Positions 18,528 to 26,943 of a stretch of 64,000 nt of DNA are shown here, in pieces. Source of the stretch: Runella limosa DSM 17973. GTDB taxonomy: Bacteria; Bacteroidota; Bacteroidia; Cytophagales; Spirosomataceae. The position numbers and the translations under genes are program-made. The stretch is from the NCBI RefSeq assembly GCF_000482465.1, contig NZ_KI519426.1, positions 251,662-315,661 of the forward strand, in the 5' to 3' direction. A model generated the notes under the pieces. The model was given only the letters and a program-made list of their open reading frames with translations, searched no databases and was not told where the DNA came from. The stretch's first letter is position 1. Each line of letters opens with the position of its first letter.

Positions 18528-20387
18528 CTAAAGCGGAATTTTGAGCGTGACACGCGTGCCTAAGCTTTGTCCCATTTCATCTAGTAAATCGTTGTAATGC
18601 ACCAATTCTTGGGAGTTGAAGGACGAACTTAAAAGCCTAAGTCGTTCGGAAGTGGCAGCTGTTGAAAATGATTCGTGCGAAGCGAATCGTTTTTGTTTTA
18701 TTTCCGCTGATTTTGCCCTGCCTACGCCGTTATCCTCTACCACGCATATAATATGTTCTTCCGTTTCGTCCATCGAAAACATGATTGACAACCGTTTGTC
18801 GCCATTTTTATGCAATAATCCATGCTTGATGCTATTTTCAACGAAGGGTTGAATCAACATGGGTGGAAGTTGGTGATAATCTTCATCCAATTGGTCATCA
18901 AGTGAAATTTCGTAGCTAAAACCCTCTGAAAATCGCATTTTTTCTAGTTCAAGATATTTCGTAAGGAGTTCGATTTCGGTTGCCAGTGTGATGCGTTTTT
19001 TTCCTGAAATACTTAAAATTTGGCGAGTGAGGTAGGTAAAATTCCCCATTTGCTCGTTGGCAAGGGTTTTGTCACCGTACATAAACTGTTCTTGAATGCT
19101 ATTGAGGGCATTGAACATAAAGTGAGGATTCATCTGGCTTTTGAGGGCTTTCAGTTCGCTTTCGGTCGCTTTTTGTTCAATTTCTATGCGGCGTTGTGCT
19201 TCTTCGAGTTGGGTGGTAAGGAGTTCGTTTTGCTTTTGTGTTTTAAAACGCATAAAAAGCGCATAAGCCAAGATACTTCCAATCAGCAAGAAAGCCAGAA
19301 TAGCGTAGATAATGGCAGTTTTTCTTCCTGATTCAAGTTCCGAAATTTGTTTTTGTTGGGCCAAAGATTTGATTTCGCTGTCCTTTTTTTCGGTTTCGTA
19401 TTTGGTATTAAGCTCTTGGATAGTTTTGTTTTTCTCCGAACTAAACACACTGTCTTTCAGGGTAGTGTATTTTTCTAAATACTCGAATGCCGCTTTAAAT
19501 TGATTCGTTTGGGCGAATCCTTTTTGCATTTCAAAATAAATATCTCGAAGCGCCTCATTGTCCTGATTTTGAAGGGCAATGACCTTGGCTTGTTGTAAGA
19601 AATCCAGTCCTTTGGTGGGATTGCCAAGGGCGGAGTAGGTTTTGCCTATGTTATTAAGGTTTTTCCCCCTGACAAAATCGACGCGGTATTTTTCAATTTC
19701 AACCTTGGCTTTTTCAAAATAATCGAGGGCTTTGGGGTATTGTTTAAGCTCAAAATACGTTTTGCCAAGGTTGTCAAGCGTAAGTGCAAGTCCAAAACCG
19801 ATGTTAAGTTTTTGACAAATAGCAAGAACTTCGTTGTAGGTTTGAATCGCTTTGGTGTATTGTTTTAATTGAAAGTAAGAATTTGCCAAGTTAGTCAAAA
19901 TGGCTGCTCTGTTTTGGGTGAAAACTTGCCCGTTTTTGAGCAAAAGTTGGTCACATTCAGTCAATAATTTGATAGACTTTTGGTCTTCAAAATTATGCGA
20001 GAAAACGTTGGCTAAATTACTTTTTCCGATGACGATATTTGAGTAATCGTTTCTCTTTTCGGCGATTCGAAGGGCTTGGAGGTAAAAATTGATTGCTTTG
20101 TCGTTGAGGGCGCGGCTAAAATAGTAATTTCCTAAGCAATTTAGCGACCGAATTTTCCCAAGTTCATAACCCAATTTATTGGACAACTGGTTGGCCTCCG
20201 TCGCCATTTTTAACACCAACGTGTCGGCCCGAAATGTGGCAGCTACGCAAGCATCAACGAGCAATTCTACCCGAATACTATCTTGCGGACGGTGGTTTTT
20301 AATATCAACGAGCAGTTGTTCGTACGTTTTCTGACCCCAAAGGCTTTGAGTCATGAGTACCAAAAGAACGAGAAGAAAGGGTTTCAT
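18528..20387 (-). CDS. LytS-type sensor histidine kinase with N-terminal TPR repeats
   Basis: 619 residues. Signal peptide about 1-18; periplasmic TPR repeats about 75-310; coiled coil to about 350; membrane helix about 357-379; a second coiled coil; then a kinase domain of the His_kinase/YehU type. H422 in QMNPHFMFNALNSI is the expected phosphorylated His. The ATP-binding N box QPFVENSIKHG is at about 513-523 and the G box EDNGVGRAKS at about 551-560. It lies 12 bp downstream of the LytTR regulator gene, so the pair is one transcript. TPR-containing sensors of this kind are common in Bacteroidota; the signal is unknown. Confidence 0.9.
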   Translation of the reverse strand: MKPFLLVLLVLMTQSLWGQKTYEQLLVDIKNHRPQDSIRVELLVDACVAATFRADTLVLKMATEANQLSNKLGYELGKIRSLNCLGNYYFSRALNDKAINFYLQALRIAEKRNDYSNIVIGKSNLANVFSHNFEDQKSIKLLTECDQLLLKNGQVFTQNRAAILTNLANSYFQLKQYTKAIQTYNEVLAICQKLNIGFGLALTLDNLGKTYFELKQYPKALDYFEKAKVEIEKYRVDFVRGKNLNNIGKTYSALGNPTKGLDFLQQAKVIALQNQDNEALRDIYFEMQKGFAQTNQFKAAFEYLEKYTTLKDSVFSSEKNKTIQELNTKYETEKKDSEIKSLAQQKQISELESGRKTAIIYAILAFLLIGSILAYALFMRFKTQKQNELLTTQLEEAQRRIEIEQKATESELKALKSQMNPHFMFNALNSIQEQFMYGDKTLANEQMGNFTYLTRQILSISGKKRITLATEIELLTKYLELEKMRFSEGFSYEISLDDQLDEDYHQLPPMLIQPFVENSIKHGLLHKNGDKRLSIMFSMDETEEHIICVVEDNGVGRAKSAEIKQKRFASHESFSTAATSERLRLLSSSFNSQELVHYNDLLDEMGQSLGTRVTLKIPL

Positions 20388-20399
20388 TTGGGCTTATTT

Positions 20400-21152
20400 T
20401 TAAACGCGAATGCCAGCAATGAAATCATCAAACTCTTTGACTTTTTCACGGGCAATGGGCACACTCAAACCGTTCTCAAATTCGACAGAAGCACCGTCTT
20501 TTTTATTGTACTTTCTAATTTGGTGCGTATTGATTAAAAAAGAGCGGTGAATTCGATAAAAGCGCGCGTCGTTACTAAGCAATTCATCAAATTCTTTGAT
20601 TTTTTTACTAACCAAGGTTTTTCCGTTTTTGGTGACTACGTGGGTGTAGGAACCGTCGGCTTCAAAAAAGAAAATATCCTCCAATTGTACAAAAACAAGA
20701 CTGTCTGACATCGGAAGGGCTATTTTTTGAAGGGTAGTAACGCTTAAATTCTCCCGTAAAGTTTGGAAGCGTTGGGGCAATTGAGGTTGCCCAATTAGCT
20801 TGGATGCTTTCTCAACGGCGGCTACGAGTTTGGAAATACTAACGGGTTTAAGGATATAATCCACGGCCGAAACTTCAAACGCTTGGAGCGCATATTCCGA
20901 GTAGGCGGTACAAAAAATCACTTGAAAAGTAGGCTGGTTGAAATACTCAAACAAGGCAAAACCGTTTTCTTCGGGCATTTCGATGTCCAAAAATACCAAA
21001 TCTACTGCATGTTTATTAATCAATTTTACGGCCGATTTTACGTCGGCGGCCTCTTCAAGTACGCGTACCGCAGGGCAGTGTTCCGAAAGAATTTGTCGAA
21101 GCAATGAACGCGCCGAGGGTTCATCATCGACAATAATTGCATTGACGAGCAT
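20400..21152 (-). CDS. LytTR family DNA-binding response regulator
   Basis: 250 residues. The receiver domain (about 1-120) has the acidic pair at D9-D10 and the phospho-acceptor D56 (DLVFLDIEMPEENGF). The C-terminal LytTR DNA-binding domain (about 140-245) shows the family pattern (IFFFEADGSYTHV, then RIHRSFLINTHQI). It is transcribed first in the two-gene operon with the sensor kinase. Its targets are not visible here. Confidence 0.9.
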   Translation of the reverse strand: MLVNAIIVDDEPSARSLLRQILSEHCPAVRVLEEAADVKSAVKLINKHAVDLVFLDIEMPEENGFALFEYFNQPTFQVIFCTAYSEYALQAFEVSAVDYILKPVSISKLVAAVEKASKLIGQPQLPQRFQTLRENLSVTTLQKIALPMSDSLVFVQLEDIFFFEADGSYTHVVTKNGKTLVSKKIKEFDELLSNDARFYRIHRSFLINTHQIRKYNKKDGASVEFENGLSVPIAREKVKEFDDFIAGIRV

Positions 21153-21347
21153 AGGTAGGGGTTGAAACGAACGGCTAAAGATACTTCATGTTTTGGTATA
21201 TTTTGAAACATCACATCTCTGTTTTTGGGTTTATGAACTGAAATAAACAGTTGGTGGATGGTAGCCTACGTTTCGTGAACTGGGCAATTTGACAAAGGAG
21301 GAGCTTCGTAATTTTGAATCATGAACACAATTATAATTTCTACTCAA

Positions 21348-21650
21348 ATGAAATCAATTCTTTTCCTTGCCATGTTGTCTTTGTCAACGATGCTTATTGC
21401 CAAGCCTTTAGCAGAAGTAGTTGATGAAAAAGAAGGGTATTTTACCGTTGTCCTATTACAGCCAAAAAATCAAAAAACGGTAGCTCACGTAACAAAAGTA
21501 GTTGCGACCATACTAGGCGTATCTCAAAAAGAAGCTAAAGCTATCGTAGCAAGTGCGCCTGTAGTGCTCTCAAAAAATCCTACGAAAGAAGAAGCGGCAA
21601 CGATTAAGTCTGCTTTGGAAGCAGCGGGTGCTGAAGTGGAAGTAAAATAA
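21348..21650 (+). CDS. Exported protein resembling the ribosomal L7/L12 C-terminal domain
   Basis: 100 residues from the ATG at 21348; an in-frame ATG at 21321 would add nine polar residues before the signal peptide. Residues about 1-18 form a signal peptide ending LIAK. The rest follows the C-terminal domain of ribosomal protein L7/L12: a first beta strand (FTVVLLQP), a Lys-rich helix ending GVSQKEAKAIVASAPVVL, then KEEAATIKSALEAAGAEVEVK, which is nearly the canonical L7/L12 ending. A ribosomal protein is not expected to be exported, so the domain has probably been reused. A terminator follows directly. Confidence 0.7.
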   Translation: MKSILFLAMLSLSTMLIAKPLAEVVDEKEGYFTVVLLQPKNQKTVAHVTKVVATILGVSQKEAKAIVASAPVVLSKNPTKEEAATIKSALEAAGAEVEVK

Positions 21651-21671
21651 AGTAGATAGGGTGTTGGGCAT

Positions 21672-21705
21672 AACCACCAGTACGTTCGGTATTGGTGGTT
21701 TTTTT
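21672..21705 (+). terminator. Intrinsic terminator
   Basis: Stem AACCACCA / TGGTGGTT (with an extra inner GTAC pairing) followed by seven T. It ends the L7/L12-like gene. Confidence 0.8.
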
Positions 21706-21724
21706 GTATTTGAACCAGGTCTTA

Positions 21725-22315
21725 CTAAATTAATTTCCAGTTCTCTTCGTCAAAGGGTAAAAACTCCACGCCCAAATAAATGTCCTCAAGCGAAAGTTGT
21801 ACATCTATTGAATGAAGTTGAACAGTATCTTGAAGGTTATTGTAAGCGCGGTATTCCCAAACGTCAAGCGTGTTTTTGAAAAATACTTCGACCAAGGGCA
21901 GGTATTGGTGTACCAAAACGTACTCTTTTAGGGTGTCAATCATGCGATAACGCATAAATTTTCCGCCACGATCGTAGGCTTCGGTGTCTTGTGACAATAC
22001 CTCAACAATCACAACGGGGTTGTTGGCGGCATTCTTCAACTCTTCAAAATAAGTAACCTTGCCACAAACCACCGTAACATCAGGGTAAACATAACGATTG
22101 CGTGAAGTCGCAACGCGCAAATCACTGTTATAGGTAAAGCACCGTTTTCCTATTAAAGCATTGCCTAATCCACTACCCACATTGTTTGAAATCAAACTGT
22201 GAGTAGGTGTACCACCCGCCATGGCATAGACTTCGCCGTCGTGGTATTCGTATTTGGTGTCCGTTTCTTTTTCCAACGCAAGGTATTCTTCGATACTAAA
22301 ACGTGGCTGTTTCAT
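21725..22315 (-). CDS. Uma2 family endonuclease-fold protein
   Basis: 196 residues of the Uma2 (DUF820) family. The PD-(D/E)XK core is visible as YPDVTVV at about 77-83 and VVIVEVLS at about 100-107, with the N-terminal pattern FSIEEYLALEKETDTKYEYHDGEVYAM. The family is very abundant in some bacterial genomes; nuclease activity is presumed from the fold and the biological role is unclear. It stands alone between two terminators. Confidence 0.85.
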   Translation of the reverse strand: MKQPRFSIEEYLALEKETDTKYEYHDGEVYAMAGGTPTHSLISNNVGSGLGNALIGKRCFTYNSDLRVATSRNRYVYPDVTVVCGKVTYFEELKNAANNPVVIVEVLSQDTEAYDRGGKFMRYRMIDTLKEYVLVHQYLPLVEVFFKNTLDVWEYRAYNNLQDTVQLHSIDVQLSLEDIYLGVEFLPFDEENWKLI

Positions 22316-22341
22316 ACTAAATCAATTTGCTGAATGGAAAA

Positions 22342-22380
22342 AAAGCGGCTTACCCTCAATAGTAAGGTGTAAGCCGCTTT
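22342..22380 (-). terminator. Intrinsic terminator of the dipeptidyl peptidase operon
   Basis: A 12-bp perfect stem (AAAGCGGCTTAC and its complement) with a 15-base loop. On the minus strand it is followed by a T run. It lies 24 bp beyond the stop of the peptidase gene. Confidence 0.8.
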
Positions 22381-22403
22381 TAGATTTTCTATTTTGGTAA
22401 GTA

Positions 22404-24596
22404 TTATTTTGCTCCTGCTGGGCAGTGCTCTCTCAAGTACTTTGTAAACAGTGTATTTAAGTGCTTCGATGTACCATCGCCTTCGTAAATTCCGTGCGAA
22501 CGATTAGGGTACGGCATAAACTGAAACTGTTTGTTGTGCTTGATAAACTCATTGACCAATCGCTCGGCATTTTGGTAATGAACGTTATCGTCGCCCGTGC
22601 CGTGGATATACAATAGGTTTTGGTTCGATTGTAGTTTGTGCGCGTGCGTGATGGGCGAGCCTGCCACAAAATCTTCGCGATTTTCTTGCGGAATCCCCAT
22701 ATAGCGTTCTTGGTAAATGTTATCGTACGTCAATTGGTCGGCCACGGCAGCTACGGCAATGCCTGTTTTGAACAAGGCAGGGTATTGAAATAACAAATTG
22801 AGGGTAGAAGAACCGCCACCGCTCCATCCGTGTACGGCTACGCGGCTGGTATCAATGAACGAGTTTTTCTCAAACATAGCTTTGGCTCCCATTGCCATGT
22901 CACGAATGTTAATGACGCCAATCTTACGATAGATGGCTTTTCTCCAGTTTCTACCACGGGGAGAAGGTGTGCCACGGTTATCAACCGATGCGTAAATGTA
23001 ACCGTCTTTGGCCATGTCGCCTGCGTAGAGTCCATTGCGCCCTGTTCCCCAGCTATCGCGCACGGTAGCGCTGGCAGGTTCGCCATAAACCGTAAAAACG
23101 ATGGGGTATTTTTTGGTAGGGTCGAAGTTGGCAGGTTTTACCATCCAAGCGTCTAGCTCAATACCATCTTCGGTTTTTACTTTAAAAAACTCCACTCGTT
23201 TTGGCGCATCGGCTTTGGCCGCCAATTTTTTTGAAATGTCGTCGGCGTCTTTTAAGGCTTTGTGTTCAGGTAAACGAAGCCACTCATTCATGGGCGATGT
23301 GTTGGCATTGGAAAATGAATGCGAAGCCCACATGGCGTTAGGAGAGAGGTCGTAGCGGTGCGAGCCAGACTGGTCGGCTGGAGTGACACGTTCGGCTTTT
23401 TTACTGCCATCGAGCGGGGCATGGTACAAATAACTCTGCGTGGCATTGTCGGGCGAGGCCATGAAATACAACTGATTATTTTTTTCATCGACCAACACCA
23501 CCGAAATAATGTCGTAGTCGCCAGCAGTAATGCACTTTTCACTTTTACCGTCGCGGGTTACGCGGTACATGTGGCGCCAGCCGTCTTTTTCGCTCATCCA
23601 CAAAAATTCTTTTCCGCCGTTGATCCAATCCCAGCCTTCGGGTGTTTCGCTCCACGAATAGCTACTTTTAGTCTCTACCCAAGCATCGTCGCGGTCGGTA
23701 TAAAACTGGGTAGTTTTTCCAGTTTTGATGTCGGCGGCCAAGATACTAGATTCATTTTGTTTACGATTCAACTGTTGCATAATCAGTTCGTTAGCGTTTC
23801 CCCATTCCATGCGTGGAATGTAGGTGTTGCCAGGGTCGCCAGGAGTGTTCATCCATTTGGTAGCGCCACCGTTGGCACTTACAACTCCTATTTTGTAAGG
23901 AGAAGGACGTTCACCTACTTTCGGGTACTCTACTGGAACATTGAATGCGTAAATAGAATCGGTGTTATTGATCATCATGAAGTTGCGAATTTTGGTGGCA
24001 TCAATTTGCCAATACGCAATATTTTTGCTGTCGGGGCTCCAACGAAATCCGTCACGACAATCAAATTCTTCCTCATATACCCAGTCGAACGTACCGTTGA
24101 TGAGGCGGGTGGTGCCGTCTTTGGTAAGTGCGGTTATTTTGCTCGTAGCGAGGTCTTCCGAATAGACGTTACGCTCACTGACATAAGCTACTTTTTTGCT
24201 ATCGGGCGAAAATTTTGCAAACATGAGCGATGACACAGGGCGGCCTTTGCCGAGTTGGGTCAGGGTATTTTTGTCCAAATCAAGTACCCAATAATCGCCG
24301 CGCGTATCGTAGCGCCAAACGCGTTGGGTATTGGTATAAATGAGGACTTTACGAAAATCATTAGAATACGTGTAACTACGTACGTTAAGGGCGTCGCTTT
24401 TGCCCGCTGGCGTAAGTTGGGTAGCACTTACGACTACTTTTTTTTGCAAATCAGGCAGGTTATACTGGACAATTTCCTTGTTTTCTACGCGGTAATAGGC
24501 ATTTCCGTCTTTGGTCCACTGGACACCACGGTTGAATTGTGCGAATAACGTACTGCTGATGAAGAGAAGGGTAAGAAAAAATGAGGTGTGTTTCAT
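22404..24596 (-). CDS. S9 family dipeptidyl peptidase (DPP IV type)
   Basis: 730 residues. Signal peptide about 1-19 (ending LFAQ), an N-terminal eight-bladed beta-propeller (about 50-460), and a C-terminal alpha/beta hydrolase. The catalytic triad is S592 (GWSGGGS), D669 (HGTGDDNVH) and H701 (NRSHGI). The propeller carries FDWVYEEEFDCRDGF, the double-Glu motif that binds the substrate N-terminus in DPP IV. It removes dipeptides, typically X-Pro, from peptides in the periplasm. Its ATG overlaps the stop of the upstream M48 gene by four bases, so the two are translationally coupled. Confidence 0.9.
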   Translation of the reverse strand: MKHTSFFLTLLFISSTLFAQFNRGVQWTKDGNAYYRVENKEIVQYNLPDLQKKVVVSATQLTPAGKSDALNVRSYTYSNDFRKVLIYTNTQRVWRYDTRGDYWVLDLDKNTLTQLGKGRPVSSLMFAKFSPDSKKVAYVSERNVYSEDLATSKITALTKDGTTRLINGTFDWVYEEEFDCRDGFRWSPDSKNIAYWQIDATKIRNFMMINNTDSIYAFNVPVEYPKVGERPSPYKIGVVSANGGATKWMNTPGDPGNTYIPRMEWGNANELIMQQLNRKQNESSILAADIKTGKTTQFYTDRDDAWVETKSSYSWSETPEGWDWINGGKEFLWMSEKDGWRHMYRVTRDGKSEKCITAGDYDIISVVLVDEKNNQLYFMASPDNATQSYLYHAPLDGSKKAERVTPADQSGSHRYDLSPNAMWASHSFSNANTSPMNEWLRLPEHKALKDADDISKKLAAKADAPKRVEFFKVKTEDGIELDAWMVKPANFDPTKKYPIVFTVYGEPASATVRDSWGTGRNGLYAGDMAKDGYIYASVDNRGTPSPRGRNWRKAIYRKIGVINIRDMAMGAKAMFEKNSFIDTSRVAVHGWSGGGSSTLNLLFQYPALFKTGIAVAAVADQLTYDNIYQERYMGIPQENREDFVAGSPITHAHKLQSNQNLLYIHGTGDDNVHYQNAERLVNEFIKHNKQFQFMPYPNRSHGIYEGDGTSKHLNTLFTKYLREHCPAGAK

Positions 24597-25384
24597 TGGT
24601 TACGGTATTTAGCCATTGCTTCTTTTATTTTAACAATCCGATTTTCGGGGTTGGGGTGGGTACTTTGGAACTCGGCGGGGCGCTCGGAGCCACCACCTGC
24701 TTGGGCCAAAATTTCCATGACCTGAATCATCGCTTCGGGGTCGCGACCTGTCTGAACCATGTACTTAACGCCAAAATCATCGGCTTCGAGTTCGTCGTCG
24801 CGTCCGTATTTTAGGTTCATCAAATTGGCAACGTATTGTGCAATATACGCGCCGCTACTGGGAGAATTTGGATCAGACATGGCAGCAGAGGCTGCGCCTG
24901 CTAGTCCGCCCACCAATTCTTGCTTGGCCATTTGCTGGGCTGAATGTCGTCCTACCACGTGCCCAATTTCGTGCCCCAAAACTCCCGCCAATTGGTCTTC
25001 GGTTTTGAGTCGTTTGAGCAAACCCATGGTAATAAAAACCTGTCCGCCAGGGATGGCAAAAGCGTTGATGGTTTCGGGGTCGGCCAATACGTGAAAATCA
25101 AATTGGTAAGGCGAGTTTTTGGCTTCGGTACTTTGGACGATGCCTTGCCCTACTTTTTTGACCAAAAATTGTACTTTTTCATCACGGTATAGGCCACCAT
25201 ACTCGGCAGCCATTTGGGGCGCACTTTGTAAGCCGATGGCAACTTCTTCTTCGGGCGTGAGGCTTACTTGTTGCTTTTTGCCCGTCACGGGATTGACTTG
25301 GGTTTTGCTGAAATACCCAAAAAGCGCCACGACAGCCATGATAATCCCAATCAAAAGCCGTCCACCAATTCGCGTACGTTGCAT
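24593..25384 (-). CDS. M48 family metalloprotease
   Basis: 263 residues with an N-terminal membrane anchor (about 10-25). The zinc site is HEIGH at 138-142, and a third ligand is expected in the ELEADDFG motif about 55 residues later. The MKYGRDDELEAD pattern fits the BepA/LoiP-like branch of M48 proteins in the envelope. Such proteases take part in outer-membrane protein quality control. The stop overlaps the start of the dipeptidyl peptidase gene (ATGA type), so both are in one operon. Confidence 0.88.
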   Translation of the reverse strand: MQRTRIGGRLLIGIIMAVVALFGYFSKTQVNPVTGKKQQVSLTPEEEVAIGLQSAPQMAAEYGGLYRDEKVQFLVKKVGQGIVQSTEAKNSPYQFDFHVLADPETINAFAIPGGQVFITMGLLKRLKTEDQLAGVLGHEIGHVVGRHSAQQMAKQELVGGLAGAASAAMSDPNSPSSGAYIAQYVANLMNLKYGRDDELEADDFGVKYMVQTGRDPEAMIQVMEILAQAGGGSERPAEFQSTHPNPENRIVKIKEAMAKYRNQ

Positions 25385-25403
25385 AGATGTTTAGGGTTGA
25401 AAA

Positions 25404-25441
25404 TTGACCTTCCCGAAAGTTCTAACTTTCGGGAAGGTCAA
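25404..25441. terminator. Hairpin of the CTTCCCGAAAGTT family
   Basis: An 18-bp perfect stem with a two-base centre (TTGACCTTCCCGAAAGTT and its complement). It lies just after the stop of the nucleoside transporter, so it probably ends that transcript. Related arms occur at 43601-43656 and 48778-48810. Confidence 0.75.
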
Positions 25442-25453
25442 CAGTGAAAAGTA

Positions 25454-26692
25454 TTAAAACAGTAGTCCCGCAATTGTAGCGGACATATAAGAGGCTAATG
25501 TGCCACATATCAGGGCTTTAAAGCCCAAACGTGCCAAATCAGAACGACGGCTCGGAGCCAACTCACTGATGCCACCTACTTGAATGGCGATAGAGCTAAA
25601 GTTGGCAAAACCACAAAGGGCAAAACTGGCAATTGCAATCGTTTTAGGGTCGAGTGTTTCTTTGATTTTTACGAGGTCAAGGTAAGCTACAAACTCATTG
25701 ATAACCATTTTGGTGCCCATTAACGAACCCGCTGCTTCTACGTCTTTGGCAGGGACGCCCATGGCCCAAGCGAATACGGAGAACACTTTACCCAAAAGGA
25801 AATCGAGGCTTAACTGTGGAAAAGCAAATAATCCACCTGCTTTGCCAAGACAGTAATCAAGAAGACCAATTAAAGCGATAAAACCAATCAACATCGCAAC
25901 CACGTTGAACCCTACCTTGAGTCCCTCACTGGCACCTGCCGCAATGGCATCAAGAAGATTGGCGTGGGCTTTTTTGATTTCTAATTTTACAACCCCTTTT
26001 GTTTCAGAATTTTCTGTTTCTGGAAATACGATTTTGGCAATCACCAATGCCCCTGGCGCAGCCATCAAACTGGCCGCAATTAAATAAGGAGCAGGTACAC
26101 CTAATTTGATATACGTTGCCATAACCCCGCCCGCAATACAGGCAAAGCTACCCGTCATGGAGGCCAAAAGCTCAGAGTTAGTCATTCCTTTTAAATAAGG
26201 CTTAATCATGATTTGGGCTTCCACTTGCCCCACAAAAGCCGAGGCAACGTTTGACAATGCTTCAGCACCGCTGACGCCCATCAACCATTTCATCAGGCGT
26301 GCCAATACGGCCACAATGCGCTGCATCAGGCCAATGTGATAGAGCATATTGACCAACACCGCCACAAAAATGATGGTAGGAATGATGCTGAAGAAAAAGA
26401 TAAAGCTATTGCTTTCACCAAATGCTTTGCTGAGAACGGTAGCATTGACCAACGGGCTAAATACAAACTCGGCTCCTTTGTCAGAAAAGCTCAACGTTTT
26501 TTGGACAGCACGTCCTAGCCAGTCGAAAATATTTTGTCCGACGGTCGTTTTTAAAATAAATACGGCCAAGCCAAACTGCAAACCAAGCCCTACGCCAACC
26601 GTGCGATAGTTGATGGCTTTGCGGTTGTTAGACATGGCGTAAGCAATGCCCAAGATAAAAACGATACCAATGAGTCCAGTAAAACGTTCCAT
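25454..26692 (-). CDS. NupC/CNT family nucleoside transporter
   Basis: 412 residues from the ATG at 26692. An upstream in-frame start at 26839 would add 49 residues without membrane character, so it is rejected. The sequence is a multi-pass membrane protein of the concentrative nucleoside transporter family: an N-terminal helix trio, the segment EALSNVASAFVGQVEAQIMIKPY with the family's Glu/Gln-rich re-entrant motif, and GFANFSSIAIQVGG near the C-terminus. It imports nucleosides with Na+ or H+. The gene is divergent from aconitase. Confidence 0.9.
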   Translation of the reverse strand: MERFTGLIGIVFILGIAYAMSNNRKAINYRTVGVGLGLQFGLAVFILKTTVGQNIFDWLGRAVQKTLSFSDKGAEFVFSPLVNATVLSKAFGESNSFIFFFSIIPTIIFVAVLVNMLYHIGLMQRIVAVLARLMKWLMGVSGAEALSNVASAFVGQVEAQIMIKPYLKGMTNSELLASMTGSFACIAGGVMATYIKLGVPAPYLIAASLMAAPGALVIAKIVFPETENSETKGVVKLEIKKAHANLLDAIAAGASEGLKVGFNVVAMLIGFIALIGLLDYCLGKAGGLFAFPQLSLDFLLGKVFSVFAWAMGVPAKDVEAAGSLMGTKMVINEFVAYLDLVKIKETLDPKTIAIASFALCGFANFSSIAIQVGGISELAPSRRSDLARLGFKALICGTLASYMSATIAGLLF

Positions 26693-26943
26693 GAAGTGTA
26701 TTTGGTGACTTATAGTTAGGTTTAAAGTTGATTGAATCAAGCGAGTAAAGATAGGAAGGGCATTTGTTTTTTGGTAATTCTTCGCCCTTTTTCCAAAAAA
26801 TACTACCTTAATTTGCCCCAAATTGGGGTAAAATTTCAACGATAGTATGACTTTCTACAACTATTTAGCAAGAATTTTAGGGTATTTTGCTTTACAGTTT
26901 GTAGTTTTATGGCTGGAAAATTAACTCATCCTATATTAATACC

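Noticed and set aside
23319..24233. 304-residue open frame on the plus strand
   Set aside because: It is the complement of the dipeptidyl peptidase propeller and has no domain or start context.
26693..26839. N-terminal extension of the nucleoside transporter
   Set aside because: The 49 added residues lack membrane helices and do not fit the family, whose usual length matches the start at 26692.
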